The notes under the pieces: model-generated
Told to the model about the DNA's origin: nothing
The model's input: only the letters and a program-made list of their open reading frames with translations
Databases searched by the model: none
Origin: Wallemia ichthyophaga EXF-994
Taxonomy: Eukaryota; Basidiomycota; Wallemiomycetes; Wallemiales; Wallemiaceae
DNA length: 64,000 nt
Direction of reading: 5' to 3'
Assembly: GCF_000400465.1 (NCBI RefSeq)
Contig: NW_008806277.1
Coordinates: 434,001 to 498,000, forward strand
Made by a program: the position numbers and the translations under genes
In this document: piece after piece, positions 1-15,019 of the stretch
How positions within the stretch are numbered: the first letter of the stretch is position 1
Layout of the letters: each line of letters begins with the position of its first letter

Positions 1-3000
1 GGGATCAGGCTTCTCTCTATATGGATTACAACAAGCGTCTACGAATTATCTATTAAATCCAAGAACACTCTTATCACCAAGTTTGTCGATTTTAGACAGC
101 CTATTTGGCTTAAAGATGGTCAGGTACCCAGAGAAGACGGTCAATCGGTAGATAACATGATCGACGCTAGGAACTTATTAATATTGGAAGAGTCTCGTAT
201 TAGCAGCTACAGGCAGTCTATTAGCTGTGCACCCAGCCAGAGTACTCCCTCAACCACCAATCCTAGATTATCAGTCATCGCTTCCAAGGTTATTATCTCT
301 AGACAGTCAACACACACGCCTCTGTCTAATTATATCCCTACTCCCCCACTCGAGTCAGCTCTGGTTGACTTGTCAGTCGCATACTCTACTCGCCTCCCAA
401 CAATCCTTTCATCGCCGCCTTCTTCTGGAAAATCCACGCTTATCAACCACCTCTCCTCAATTGTACACCCTCCATCCGCCACCCACCCACACATTCTCAC
501 CATCCATGCCGCAGATCCTTCCCTCGATCCAAAGGCTTTGCTCGGCTCGTACATCTCCACTCCCCAAGGTACATTCGCGTACGTGGAAGGTGCACTCGTC
601 AAAGCAGTCAGGAGCGGCATGTGGGTCGTAATAAGGGACATCGATAGAGCGTCACAAGATCTCATGTCCATCATCTCAAAACTTGCTCAATCCCTTGGTC
701 CAACCAAGAAATTGGCCGCAAAAGGTATCCTCTCGATTCCAGGCCGGAATCCAGTCATTGCCCACTCTTCGTTCAGACTGTTAGCCACAAAATCATTTAC
801 TACTCAGTCTTCTTTTTTGGGTTATTCACATTGGTTCCAAGTTAGCATACCTGAACCGTCGATCGAGGACGTAGCTACTATTATTGCCGGTACATTTCCA
901 AAGTTGTCCAATGTCGCTATGAATTTCGTCAATGTATGGCAAACAGCAAGGGACGGTGCCAAAATTATGAGAACTGATGTCAAATCAGGTTCAGAAAGGA
1001 CACTCGTATTGAGAGATTTGTTTAGATGGGTGAGAAGGGTAGAGAGGTTGCTAGAAGATGTCAACATCCACCCAAAGACAATCGACGATCTTACTCGCAA
1101 TCCTATCGTCCAGGAAGAGATTTTGATAGAAGCATTCGATGTTTTTTATGCCCACAAATCAACGCAGCCAGCCATCTCACTGCTTGAGATGATCGGTGAC
1201 GAGCTGCATATTAACTCTGAACGCGTGAAATGGATAGCCAACAACAGATCTGCCGAATACAAGCAATCTGATGTTACCTCTAACATCTCCATCGGACGCT
1301 CTCAGCTTAACGCCGTTTCAGCTATTTCTCTCGCTAACAAATCCAAGTCGACGTTCGCACTCACCAAGCCATCACTCAATTTGATGGAGAAGATTGCAGT
1401 TGGTGTGTCTCACTCAGAGCCTCTATTGCTTGTCGGTGAAACCGGTACGGGTAAGACTACCATGGTGTCTTATCTGGCAAAAAACTTGAACAGAAAACTT
1501 ATTTCACTTAACCTGTCTCATCAGACAGAGGCAAGCGATTTGCTCGGCTCATTCAGACCTCTTGATCCACGTGCAGCTGCGGTAGATGTTTGGGGTACAT
1601 ACGAAGAGCTTTTTAGCACAACTTTCGACCCTACCAAGAACAAGGCCTTCTCATCAGCCATTAGGAAGAGTTACGTTAATGGCAAATGGGAGAAACTTGC
1701 TAGAGGATGGTTGGAAGCGACCAAAATGGCTCGTATCAAGATTAGCAAGGGAATAGCCAAGGAAGACAGCACAGAATCACCACGCAAAAAGCGTAAGACT
1801 AATGAAAAGTCTTCCTCCACAGTTATGTCCCAATCATGGGATGGATTTGAATCCAAGGTCAATGATTTCATTGTTCAACACGTAGACAACTTGTCTGGAA
1901 AAGCTAGATTTGTGTTCTCGTTTGTCGAAGGTCCTTTAGTGACAGCACTGCGAAGGGGAGATTGGATACTTCTAGATGAGGTCAATTTAGCATCGCCAGA
2001 GACTCTAGAATGCCTGTCATCCTTGGTCACCTCCCCTACTTCTTCGATTGTCTTGACGGAACGTGGCGATCTTGAAGAAATTCCGCGCCATCCTGACTTT
2101 AGAATTTTCGCTTGCATGTGAGTTTACATCTATATGTCGCGATTTTGAAAGTCTAACAAGCCTCAAGGAACCCAGCTACGGACGTAGGAAAGCGTAATTT
2201 GCCTCAAAATCTCCGTGAACGGTTCACAGAGATATATACAGCTCCTCCTGACAACGACAAAGACGCACTCGTATCGATCGTCGACAAATATATTGGTCAG
2301 CTAAGTGCTGGTGATAAGGGTGTCGTTATGGATGTGGCAGAACTTTATTACACCACCAAGATGTTGGCAGAGTCTCATGAGATCGCTGACGGTGCCAACC
2401 AGCGGCCTCATTACTCCATGCGTACTCTTGCACGTGCACTTTCATTTGCTGCGACAGTCACTCCTATTTATGGTCTGCGGAGATCGCTATGGGAGGGTTG
2501 GATTATGGCTTTCACCATGCCCTTGTCAGAGAAGAGCGCAAATGTTGTGAAAGCGCTGGCAGAGAGACACATAGTTAATCGAGCAAAAAATCCTCGTACT
2601 GTCCTTAACTCAGCACCACCCAAGCCAACATCCGACCAATATTTGGGACTTGGTCACTTCTGGTTAGAGCGTGGACCACTGCCTTTGGAAGTCGATGAAG
2701 GCTACATTCTTACTCCATCAGTGCAGGCAAAGTTGATCGACTTGGCTAGAGTCGTTTTGACTCGTCGCTTCCCAGTCCTCATTCAGGGTCCAACATCAGC
2801 TGGTAAAACAAGTGCTGTTGAGTACCTCGCCAAGCGTACTGGTCACTCTTTCGTTCGTATCAACAACCACGAACACACAGATTTGCAAGAATATCTCGGT
2901 ACATACGTTTCTGATCCTGACACAGGTAAATTTGAATTCCAGGAAGGAGTTCTAGTGCGAGCTTTGAGGAATGGTGACTGGATAGTACTTGATGAGCTTA

Positions 3001-6000
3001 ACCTTGCACCAACTGATGTCCTCGAAGCCTTGAACAGGTTGTTAGATGACAATAGGGAGCTGGTCATTCCAGAGACTGGGGAAGTCGTAAAGCCTCATCC
3101 TCACTTTATGTTGTTCGCCACCCAGAATCCTCCTGGTCTGTATGCAGGCCGTAAAGTACTCTCTCGTGCGTTTAGAAATAGATTTTTAGAAGTGCATTTC
3201 GACGACGTACCACAAGATGAGTTGGAGACTATATTATGTCAACGTTGCAAAATCGCACCATCCTACGCCAACAAGATTGTTGCTGTTTTTCGTGAACTTC
3301 AACGCAGAAGACAAGCGGAGAGAGTGTTTGAGACAAAACAAAGTTTTGCAACACTTAGAGACCTGTTCAGATGGGCAAAGAGAGACGTCATTGGATATCA
3401 GCAGTTAGCCGAAAATGGGTATATGCTTTTGGCAGAACGTGCCAGGAGATTGGATGACAAGGTTGTCGTTAAGGAGGTTGTCCAGGATGTAATGAAAGTC
3501 ACCATTGATACCGAAGGATTGTACAATATGACAGAAGGTGACATGTTGGAGAAGATCGGATGTGTTCTGAAGGATGATACGGGAATGGTATGGACTAAGG
3601 CTGCCAAGAGACTGTTTGTTCTGGTCGCTATGGCTTTAAAATACAACGAACCAGTCTTGTTGGTTGGTGATACAGGTACCGGTAAGACCTCAGTCTGTCA
3701 AGTGCTCGCAAACACTCTCAACCAGCGTCTTCGAGATATATCTTGCCACGAAAACATCGAGACTGCGGACATTCTCGGTGGTCAGCGTCCTATTCGGAAC
3801 AGAGCGGCGATGCAATCCCAGATAGTTCTAGAAGCAAATGAGGTGCTTGGTGGTGCTGTTGGTGGGGAAATCGATGGTATTAGCATTGCCCTGAATGAGG
3901 CGCTTAGTCAGGAAATGCCTCAAGATAAAATAGAGGTTATCCGGACTATTCAGACTAAAATCAAACATGCTACCGCGCTTTTTGAATGGCACGATGGTCC
4001 TTTAGTTGAGGCAATGCGTCATGGCGATCTGCTCTTGATGGATGAGATATCATTGGCAGATGACGCTGTGCTGGAGCGTCTAAATTCGGTTCTAGAGCCA
4101 TCTCGCTCATTGGTGTTAGCTGAGAGGGGCGGCAAAGACATCGAGCAGCTGCAAGTAACCGCAACACATGGATTCCAAATTATCGCTACTATGAATCCAG
4201 GTGGAGATTTCGGCAAAAAGGAGCTGTCTCCTGCTCTTCGTAACCGTTTTACTGAGATTTGGGTGCCGGCTATTGAAGATCGTGAGGATCTCGAAATGAT
4301 TATCAAGAGTTCTTGGAAGAACACGATTTTGGACAAGTATGCTTCCAAAATGCTTGATTTTGTCGACTGGTTCTCCGCTCACAACTTCGGCGGCGGTGGG
4401 ATTTCAACGACCAGTGTTGGATTACGTGATTTAATCGCTTGGGCTAAATTCCTTGATTACGTCACAAAGTGGCTAGATCCTCAGCAGGCGTTTATGTGAG
4501 TTGATGACTAGGTTTCACTCTCAGTAACTTACTTATCCAACAGTCATGGTGCTGCGTTAGCCATCTTTGATGGGCTTCACTTCCACGCCCAGGAGAAGTG
4601 TGCTGAGAAAGCGATTTCCACAGTTGGTGCTACTCAAGAAGTCGTTTCCTTACAATCTACCATCAACGATACCCATGACTCCTTCTCCATAGGCCCATTC
4701 GGCGTTGCAAAAGGTGACCTTAGCACTTCAAACAAGTCATTCAGTTTCCATGCCCCCACAACTCGTCTCAATGGTATGAAAGTGTTGCGTGCATTGCAAG
4801 TGCCCAAGCCGATTTTGTTGGAGGGCAGTCCAGGTGTTGGTAAGACCAGTTTGGTTGCAGCTCTTGCGAACTCAACGAATCGACACTTGGTTCGTATCAA
4901 CCTTTCTGACCAGACAGACTTGATGGATCTTTTCGGCTCGGATTTACCAGTTGAAGGAGGAAAGCCTGGAGAATTTGCTTGGCGGGATGCCGCATTCTTA
5001 AGCGCTATGCAAGAAGGCCACTGGGTGCTGCTGGATGAAATGAACCTTGCATCGCAGTCTGTTCTCGAGGGTCTTAACGCTGTCCTCGATCACCGTGGCT
5101 CGGTATTTCTGCCTGAGCTAGGCAGGCATTTCGAAAAGCACTCATCATTCCGTATATTTGCTGCCCAGAATCCTTTGCAACAAGGTGGTGGTCGTAAGGG
5201 TCTTCCACAGTCGTTCTTGAACAGATTTTCGAAAGTTTATGTCCAAGAGCTGTCACCTGAGGATCTTATCATTATCTGCCAACAACTCTACCCATCTTAT
5301 CCACAAGATACCCTCACCAAAATGATTGAGTTCAACAGACGTCTTGAAATCGAAATCGCTCAAAAGCGCTCATTCGGACGTGATGGCGCTCCTTGGGAGT
5401 TCAATTTGAGGGACATTCTCCGCTGGCTTCAACTCTTGCATACTCCTTCAGCCGTCGAGACAGAGGACAGAAAGCCAAGCGATTATCTTTACAGCATCTA
5501 CCTAAGTCGTTTGAGAACTGAAGTTGACAGGGAGTCAGCAGCAAACCTATACAAGTCCATTTTCGATGAAAAATTCTCGCTTGGGCGTCCACAATACCTC
5601 ATCTCTGATAGCGAAGTCCAGATAGGTAATGCCCACATTGTTCGCGGTGAAAAGCACCACTCAGCTGTCCTGCCTACTATTACACTTCAATCGCACCTGC
5701 ACGCACTTCAAACGCTAACAAGAACGTTTGATATGGGATGGCTTGCGATTATTGTCAGTCATGCCGCATCAGGAAAGACAGGTCTAGCTAGGCATTTTGC
5801 CGCGCTTTCTGGTCGCAAATTGCATGAGTTCGATATGAACGCTGGTGTGGACACTATGGAGTTGTTAGGGTCGTTTGAGCAAGCTGACGCCACGAGAATA
5901 ATTCACAATGTCCTTAACTCCTTACTTGAAGACTTGGACAATCACCTCGGTATCAATGTCGACGAGGACCAGTTTGTGGCTATTGATAACAGCAGAACTA

Positions 6001-9000
6001 TTATCAGAGCAGCTCAATCTGACTTTGAAAAGCACGGCAACAAGGCTATTTCTGTTGTCAATGAAAGCGTAGCAAGGGTATTTGAATCACGTGTTGGTGT
6101 TAGTTTCGAGACCTTTGAAACAGTCAACAAGCTTTTGGAAGACTACAATGCCCAATTAAGTCAGTCAGAGGCTGGCAGATTCGAATGGGTAGATGGTGTG
6201 CTTCTGCGTGCCATGAAGAATGGTGATTGGCTTCTCATCGATGATGCCAATCTCTGTAGTCCTTCTGTACTTGATAGACTGAACTCTCTATTTGAAACTG
6301 AAGGCAGTCTTGTCTTGAGCGAGCGTGGCATGGTTAAGAACCAAATTCAAACCATAAAACCACACCCCGATTTCAGAATGATCATGGCTTTAGATCCTCG
6401 TCATGGAGAGCTGTCAAGAGCTATGAGAAATCGAGGTATTGAAATATATCTTTCACCACCAACTTCGTTCGACAAAGAATCGATTCTCTCAATGACCAGA
6501 ATCAGTGGACCATCTGACGCGTCGCTGATGAAGAATGCCGTCGAAACGCAGAAAGCTTCTCGTGGCTTACTGGAGGAAAGAAGAGACGAGCATAATTTGC
6601 CTTGGGTCAATATTGGCTTAGAAGATCCTGATGCAGAGGCAATTTCTCAATCCGCTTACATTCTCTCCTGTGGTCTTGACAAGGTCAGTGCTGATGCAGG
6701 CTTGCTGCAACTTGTCAGGACACTGAGTGTAGCTCGCTTGAAAACTAGCGCTTCAGCGTTACAGCTGCTCGATAGTCAGAACACCAACAATAGGCTTGTT
6801 CAGATTGTTGAACGTGTCGTTCAGTCCTCATTTGCACAAAGCCGTAATGTAAATTCAATGGTTGTGAGTTCATAGTCGTGCATTTAACGCAGACTAACTT
6901 TCTTTAGCCTCTCAGCACTCTCATCTTTGACTATGGTCTGTCTAGCGACGACGCCACTTATATTGGATACGTCGTAGATCTTTGTACAAGAATGGTTGTT
7001 GCGGGCGTGGACTGGGAAACTCGCAAAAAGACTGCGTCTTGGGTTAATCACAAGGATCTGACAATCCTTGATCGTGCTGCTCTTATCCAAGCGAAGAAGA
7101 ACGTTCCTTCAAACACACCTGACAATGTTAATGAGCTTGGCATAGCTATCCAGCGTCAGCAAAAGCTTGGAGGAGTCATCGAAGGACTGTTAACAAAACG
7201 CGTAGATTTTAGCGTTCTAAAAACATTTGAACGCCTTGTTGATCTTCACGTGGAGCTGGAGAACACTACTAACAACGTCCACTTTGATTACTCCTCCATG
7301 CAAGTTGTGCTGGAAATGATGAAAGACGTCCTTACTCAGATTGACGTTCCCAACCAAATGGAGGCTATTGATGCACTTGCCACCACAGTTGAAATGAAGA
7401 GTGGACAGGGGTTAAATGAAATTTGGTCTTCACTCCTTCCAGATATTCGCGATAGGCAAGCTGATGAACTAATGAAAGGACTCAAGAAATATAGTAAAAA
7501 TTTAAAGCCAGAGATGAAAGGATCGTTTATCGAAATCGTTGCCTCCCTTGGACTGTCGAAGATTGCACAAAACGTGTACGGATTAGCAAGCGATCTGCTG
7601 AAGGAGCTAGTCGTGGATAAACCAGCTGCTGAAAGTGATGAGCGTAAGGATGCTGCAAATGCTGCATTCGATGTTGCACTTGAGACGTCTATGATAGATT
7701 CTCCACAGACCGCCCAAGTTAAAAATGCTGCTTTGGTCCAACGCTTTACCCAGGACAAGCACGTGGATCCTTTATCTGTTGTGGGGTTGAAGCAAGCAAT
7801 CTGGCTCATGGAAGTGCAGCCTGGGAAAGTTGACTCCACCATTTACTTGACAATGCTCACATCATGGATGGCGCGTACTTGGTCTTTACAAGATGTAAGT
7901 TATTAAGCTGACTTGACAAATTATGCTAAAACGTACTAGGGCCATTTCTCCGGTCCAGCAGATTTACTGAGACCACTCACACTTCGTGCTGTTTCTGAAA
8001 GATGCTCTCGCAACAAAAAGAGGTCTGTTAGAGATATCAGCACCATTCATGACAATCTTCAAAAGGACGCTAAAGCATTGGTGCTCAACTCTAGCTCGTT
8101 TGACAAACCTCGTCAAATGGTTTTGAAAAACGTTATGACAGTAGTGGTGTTGCTGGTGAGTAAATTATGCTTCGATAACAAAATTCTAACTTCGTTTAAG
8201 ATCTTCAGTGCATTTGCTCCACAAATCGATGCAAGCGAAAATGATAAGGAGATGATTCTTCAACCAAACTCGACAGATGATTTGAATGTTGACAAGTTGA
8301 AATTATTGGCAGGAAAATGCCAACATCAAGAATTCAAGAACATCGCTGACACCGTCTTATGCCCTGCTTTAGATGTCGAAGTTTCCGACACACGCAAAAT
8401 CAGCAGAGCTTGGATCAGTGTGTCAATGGCGTGTTTGAAACTTTACATTCCAAATTTTGCGCTTGACCCATCTGTTCCTGCACAGTCTAGGCGCTTATTC
8501 GGAAAGCATCGTGAAGAGAGACTTCTTGCTGAACTTGCGGCTGCGAAGGAGTATGAAAGAATTACAAGTGGAAATCAGACAAGCTCTCTTATACAATTTA
8601 TCCAAGAGAGGCTTGCCAGTGTTCGTTCAGAGGCAACCTTTTCAACAGGTGTCACGATTAATCGTTCAACAGATCTCTCACTCCTCACGGCGCTGTATCA
8701 AGAACTGCATCACTTTGCTCAGCAAACTTATGCATCTGATAGGTTCACCACTTTGCTTAACAAGATAGAGACTTTACTAGATGACGAAGTACTATTCCAA
8801 GAACAGACAGTTCAAAGCAACATTGAAGGATTTTTAAGACGTCTCGATGGGGTTTATGCTTTCTACGAAGATCTTATTCATCCTATCAGACTCTTCTTAC
8901 ACATGTTGAGAGTTGGATTGCGTGCGTTTGCTCACACCTGCCGTGTTCAAGATAGAAGGCTTCTTGGTGATGCAGCTCCACTTAACAGCGTAGTTAAGAA

Positions 9001-12000
9001 TATCGGACGCTTCCCTCTTATTTCAGCATTCGAACACCTCCGCTCAATAGATCTTCCTGAAGAATCCACGCCAATTTCTGATAGCACGTCTCCACCAACT
9101 AAGCTTCTGTTGCTCGACTTATCAGCACTTGCTTTCGAGGACGGGTTGGGTCTCTCTGCGGATAAAGACGTAGAAAGATACGACCAGGCCTGTGCTGCGT
9201 TGTACGAGCGTTGGAAGGTAGATAAAACACGGGAGCAGATTGCAGCTGAAGAAGCAGCTTCACTTTACAAACCTCACAACCATGATGAAGATATACTCGA
9301 AGATGCCGAAGCTGAAGAAGCTGACTTCAAGGCCTTATTCCCAGAGTACGAAGATGTTTTGAATGTCGATACTGCAGCTGCCAAAGCCGCTGGTATCGCT
9401 ACATCTGATACTCAATCACTTGTTACGAAAGACGACACTTTAGCCGTTTATCAGCTTCATTTGGCTATATGCGGCTCAATCAGAGATCCATCATTCGCTA
9501 CTCGTCGTAATAATCTCGTTCAGGATGCCGCTTTGTCAACATTTGCCACCCTTTCAAGTGAACTTGACCAGCAAACTTACTCAATTCAGGTTGGTGTTCT
9601 TGCCGAGCAAATTAAGCAATTTGAAAGCGCTGGCGATATCTCTTCATTTGACTTCTATCATGATGCAGACATCTCTCAAAATAGACGCGCCAGAGACGTC
9701 GTTGACAGATTATCTATTCGTTTGCTGCAAATCTATGAGGAGTGGCCTGACCAGTTGATACTTCAACATCTCAATGAGCGCTGTCAGGCTATTTTGCGCA
9801 TGGACTATAGATGTCCTTTGGCTGCCACACTAAGTGCGCTCGAGACATTGCTGATGCAAACCGAAGATTGGGAAAGCAACGCTAGCAGAGATGTGAGTAA
9901 GCCTATAAATTTTAAAACTATTTACTGATTCGAATCAGGTGTCGCTTAGCCTAAATAGGGATGAGATCGTCGGCCTGATTGTGTACTGGCGGCGTATGGA
10001 GCTTGGTACATGGGCTACCTTACTGCAACGTCAAGAGTCTATGTTCAAAAATGACTTAAGTATATGGTGGTTTAGATTCTATGAAACTATCGTTCATGGT
10101 CTGGAAGCGGCATCGCATACCGAAGATCCTGAAGAACAAGTGACAAAGCATTTGAGCTCCGTTGTTGAACTGCTCGACAAGTTCCTTTACACCAGTTGGA
10201 CCGGACACTACTCTCCTAAGCTTGCTCTTATCAAGTCGTTTGCAGAATTGCTTGATAGGATTTCTACTCTACGTTCCCGTGAGACTCTCACTCGCGCATC
10301 CAAGCTGCTCAACGGTATATATTCATACTACCAACAGTTTGAGCATCGTATTAATGATAGTATGCAGCGCAAGCGTACCGATCTGGAGAGTAAGATACAA
10401 GATTGGATCAAAATGGCTAGCTGGAAGGATGTTAATGTCTTTGCGTTACGTTCCAGTGCTCAAAAGACTCATCGTCAACTTCACAAGAGTATCAGAAGTT
10501 TCAGAGACATTCTCAATCAGCCTGTAGAGTCTTTCCTGACTCGAGACTCTGATGTTGGTGCTCAGGCTACACTGTTATCAACGCAAAGCTCTGCACTTTC
10601 CTCTCAAGACGCTAGTGGCATGGACGATGGCTCAAGAAGACCAATCGCGCCTGCACAGTCCCATCTCCGTACCCTTCCATCTTTGTATGAAAAGCTTAAG
10701 CAAAAGCTGTCTACTGAAGTTGGTCAGGATGAATCGGAGGCACTTGATGACCTATCAACGACTATCATCACAAAGACGCAGGAATTCCGCAAAGCAACGC
10801 CTATGCATATTACTGAGGAGAACAAGGGTACAGTCAAGTCTCTCACTGCTCAGAAGCACAGAGCTTGGGGAGATTTATTGAAGGAGCTGAAGCGTTTGGG
10901 ACTCTCCCCTAATCTGAGAGCTGACATGGCTGGTTTACTTAGAGATTCTTCAAAATTATTCCAACTTCCAAATCTCATGATCTTAAACGGCGAAAAGGCT
11001 TCTCTAAGTAGCACTTTATGTGAAATGATCCCAAAGGCGGATTCGTATCACTATCGTGTACTCGCTTTACTTCCGCGTTTGAGAGTTTCACTTGCTATGC
11101 ACGCTGAGGATGTCTCTACGAAAGATTTAACCCGCGCTCTGAATTTTGTTGAGAGTGCTATGGCTGTTACCGTTAAGCAGAGAGAAATGTGAGTGATCGA
11201 TTGATTTGATTGATTTGACCCTCGCTAATCATCTATAGCTTCTCACGTACTTTGAAGTCACTTCAGGTCGTCACAGGCTTGACAGAAAGACTCATGGAAC
11301 TAGGTGCTTCGGAGGAACTCTCTGATTCAAGCTTCAGTTGTGATCAGTTAGCTGTATTGAAGAATTTCTTCTTATCAGCAGAGAATGTTTTCAAAGAGGG
11401 TTCAATGTGTATCGATGACTACTTGCACCTTACAAAGGCAGCTGGTCAAGCTTCTGATAGCTCGATCAATGATGCGCTTTCCGCCTTTGACAGCTTTGCG
11501 ATGTCAGCTAGTTCTTTATCCAACAAAGTGGGCGACCTGTATGAAAGTTCATCAGGTTATAGTCTATTTACTCAAGGTATTTTTACTTATCCAGCTTTCG
11601 GCTTTACTGACGCAATTTCAGATGATGTTAATTTGATTGAAAAGGCATCTGCTGAGGCTTCAAGCTATCTCACCACCATTCGCGAACTTACTATTAGAGT
11701 TCCATCCCTCTCACACATCCTCAAACCAATGTCAGAATGGCTTAGTAAAAAGGTCATTGATACAACCTCATTTGAAGCACCAAAGAAAGACGTTGATGTT
11801 AAAGATGTCTGGTTACAAAGTGACGCTCTCATTAACAGTGTTCTTGTGGTTGCTCAATCTGCTCAGAAGACCGAAGAATTAGCCAATGAGGACATGGATC
11901 TCGCTGACAACGCATTTGGAATGGCTGAAAATTCACTAAAGCGCTTCACCAGCAACGCTCGCGTTGACAGTGTCAGTGGCGAAGTTGCCAAATTCTTCGA

Positions 12001-15000
12001 ACTCCTCTCACATGCTTCTAATGAACACCGTGTCTCATCTGCCACAGCTCTCAAGCGTTCAGTACCATTCATTAGACATTACGTTCAATGGTCGTCAGGG
12101 GAGCTAGACAGGATGATAAGTTGGTATAAAGCCACACTCAAGTTTGCCCTTATACTTGCTTCGACATTTCTATCGGTAGCTGAAAAAGGCTTTTGTAAGC
12201 CAGATGAAATGGATGACGGCGAGGATGGTGAGCAAGGTGAAGGAAAACTTGAAGAGGGTACAGGTTTGGGTGAAGGAGAGGGCGCAGAGAACATTTCGAA
12301 TCAAATTCAAAACGAAGAGCAAGTTGAGGGTCTCAAAGATGAAGGTGGCGATGAAGGAGATGAAAAGAATGACGATGAGAAGCAAAAAACTGAAGCTGAA
12401 GATCAAGCTATTGAAATGAATGAGGACTTTGATGGTGATATGGATGATGCGTCTGATAGAGACGGCGAAGAGGGTGAAGAAAGAGATGAAGAAAACATGG
12501 ACGAACAGATGGGTGATGCAGATCCTCTTGATCCTGGTGCCGTAGATGAGAAGATGTGGAATGATGAAAATGACCAGGAGAGTGGTGAAAAAGATGACCA
12601 CGTCGACAACGATGCGAAAGGTCAAGGCGAGTCAGAGACCGTTGCCAACGAAGACACGAAGCAATCCAACAAAGAAGATAATCCAGAGCAAGGCGAAGAA
12701 GCTGGTGATGAGAAGGAGGAGGGAGGTGATGAGAAGGAAGAGATGGGCGATGAAAAGGAGGAAATGCCAGAAGCACAAAATGATGAGGAGGTTAGTATGA
12801 ATTGGGTGTTTTGCTGCCACGTTGCTGACATACTTTCAGGGACCTGGTGAAGAGGATGAAGGTGCCGGACAAGATAAAGGTGACCAACTTAATAACGAGT
12901 TACCGGAGCCGGAAATGCTTGATCTACCAGCAGGTATGGAATTAGACAACCAACAGAAAGAGAAAGAGGCTGGTGATGATGAAGATGAGGAAGGGTTCGA
13001 AAATGATGATATGGGCGGAGACGATATGGATGGAAATGAAGTTGAAGAGAAGGGTGAATCTGAAGAAGGAGGTGATGAGCCACGCCTAGACGAAGCTCAA
13101 AAGGAGGGAAGCGATGGCGAGGAGAATGAAGAAGATCCTACAGGAGAGAATGAAGACGCAGATAAACCAGACGTAGAGCGCAATGACGAGGAACAAGCTG
13201 CTGAGGGTGAAGAAGGCGAGGGCGAGCAGGAGCAAGAGAAAGACAAAGCTGGTGAGCAGCCTCAAGCTCAGCAACAAGAAACTCCAGCTGCTCCTCAGCA
13301 AGCTGACAATGGCGGGGGTATGGATGAAGGCAATCAGGATGACGGTGGTGCTGCTCAGGGCACCACAGGTCAGCAAGCGGATGCGAACAAAAATGACGCT
13401 TCAGTTCAAGAGACGCAAGACCAGGCATACGAGTCTCAACCAACGTAAGTCTACTGATGAGATGAAGAATTGTCTAACGCTACCTCAGTGAATTCGACCC
13501 AGCATCCCAAGCTCAAGGGCAAATGGCAACTAATGAAAATACTGAAGCCAGCAGAGATCAACCACAAGATCAACAGGTTGATCCAAACCCACTTCGCAGT
13601 TTAGGCGATGCGATGCAAGAGTTCAGGCGCAGATTTGATGAAATCGCCGAAGCACAGGAGCGTCCATCCGAGGGCGATGAGAAGGGTGCTGAAGAGCAGA
13701 TCAAAGATGATCAACCACTTGAGTATGTCAAAGAAGGCGACGAAGATGCCAACGATACACAAGCACTCGGTGCAGCACCCGATGAACACGTCGAGAAGCT
13801 GAATGATTTGCAAATCGCAGATGAAAACAAAGAAGCTGAGCAAGACGCGGAAATGGACTTTGACGATGACCACATGAATAACGAGGCAGGATCATCGAAC
13901 CAAATGAAGCAGATTGATACTGATGCCAATGCTCCTGAAACTGAAGAAGGTCAACCTGATGCTATGAATATCGATGAGGAGACTGAAGAGCGTGTCAAGC
14001 AAGAAGAGGAGGAAAAGATTTTGGAGAGTGACACTGAAGAAAAAGAACAGGAGATGGATCAGGCAGCAGAGCTGAAGGTAATGGAATGGACTACCGGCGG
14101 AGAGAAGCGTGATTCGAAGGATGTCTGGAAAATTTATGAATCCATGACAAGGGATCTTTCTTTCGGATTATGCGAACAGCTCCGTCTCATCCTTGAACCA
14201 ACTCTTGCCACTAGACTGAAGGGTGATTACAGGACTGGTAAAAGACTGAACATGAAAAAGATCATTCCTTACATTGCCTCCGAATTTACCAAAGACAAGA
14301 TTTGGTTGAGACGCACGAGACCTTCCAAGAGAGAGTATCAAGTTCTGCTCGCTCTCGATGACTCTAAATCCATGTCGGACGTACACACCATCCACTTAGC
14401 ATTCCAGTCTTTGGCACTTATTTCGAAGGCTCTGACAACACTTGAGGTTGGATCTATTGCCATTTCCAAGTTTGGTAAATCAATGGATGTCTTACACAGC
14501 TTTGAAGATGGCGTGTTTACAGATGATGAAGGAGCAAAGGTGCTTGACAGCTTTACGTTTGCTCAAACAGAGACGAACGGTGAGTGAAGGAGTTACTTAA
14601 TGACTATTGCTAATCTGCTCATAGTACACTCGCTGGTTGATACTTCACTCGACATGCTCGGAGATGCAAGGGAAGGACAGCGCGATGAAGAGTTGCACCA
14701 GCTGATGTTCGTCCTCTCTGACGGTATCTGCTCGAACCACGAAAAGATGGCTAGACTGCTCAGACGCGCTCAAGAAGACAAAGTTCTGATAGTTTTCGTG
14801 GTGCTCGACTCGCTCAAAGAGGATTCGAACTCTGTCCTGAGCATGACCCAAGCCAGCTACAAAATGTTAGAAGGTAGACCTCAGCTGAGTGTGGAGAGAT
14901 ATATGGACACGTTCCCATTCCCATACTACGTCGTAGTAAGAAACATAGACAATTTGCCTGACATTTTGTCATCTACCCTCCGCCAATGGGCTGAGGCATT

Positions 15001-15019
15001 GACGAACTCAAGCGCTTGA
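1..15019 (+). CDS. MDN1: Midasin, giant dynein-like AAA ATPase of 60S ribosome assembly (5' partial)
   Basis: Midasin (Rea1/Mdn1) is the nuclear AAA+ machine that strips Rsa4 and Ytm1 from pre-60S ribosomes. Frame 1 is open from base 1, so the start lies upstream. Exons: 1-2117, 2168-4495, 4544-6863, 6908-7894, 7940-8155, 8201-9892, 9939-11188, 11239-12790, 12840-13444, 13489-14579, 14625-15019, giving about 4850 visible codons against 4910 in yeast. Six P-loops are seen: PPSSGKST (near nt 420), GETGTGKTT (1440), GPTSAGKTS (2790), GDTGTGKTS (3670), GSPGVGKTS (4830) and HAASGKTG (5765). Walker B motifs such as WILLDEVNL follow AAA2-AAA5; AAA1 has a weak one (VIRDIDRA) and AAA6 has LLIDDANL. 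A long linker leads to a D/E-rich tail (12200-14080) and a C-terminal VWA domain with MIDAS motif DDSKS near 14360. Introns are 44-50 bp. The 8156-8200 intron could be retained without a stop. Confidence 0.96.

Noticed and set aside
12170-13450. Long minus-strand and off-frame ORFs opposite the midasin acidic region
   Set aside because: They mirror GAA/GAT-rich codons (giving Ser/Phe or Lys/Arg runs) and have no family motifs; the plus-strand midasin frame explains them.
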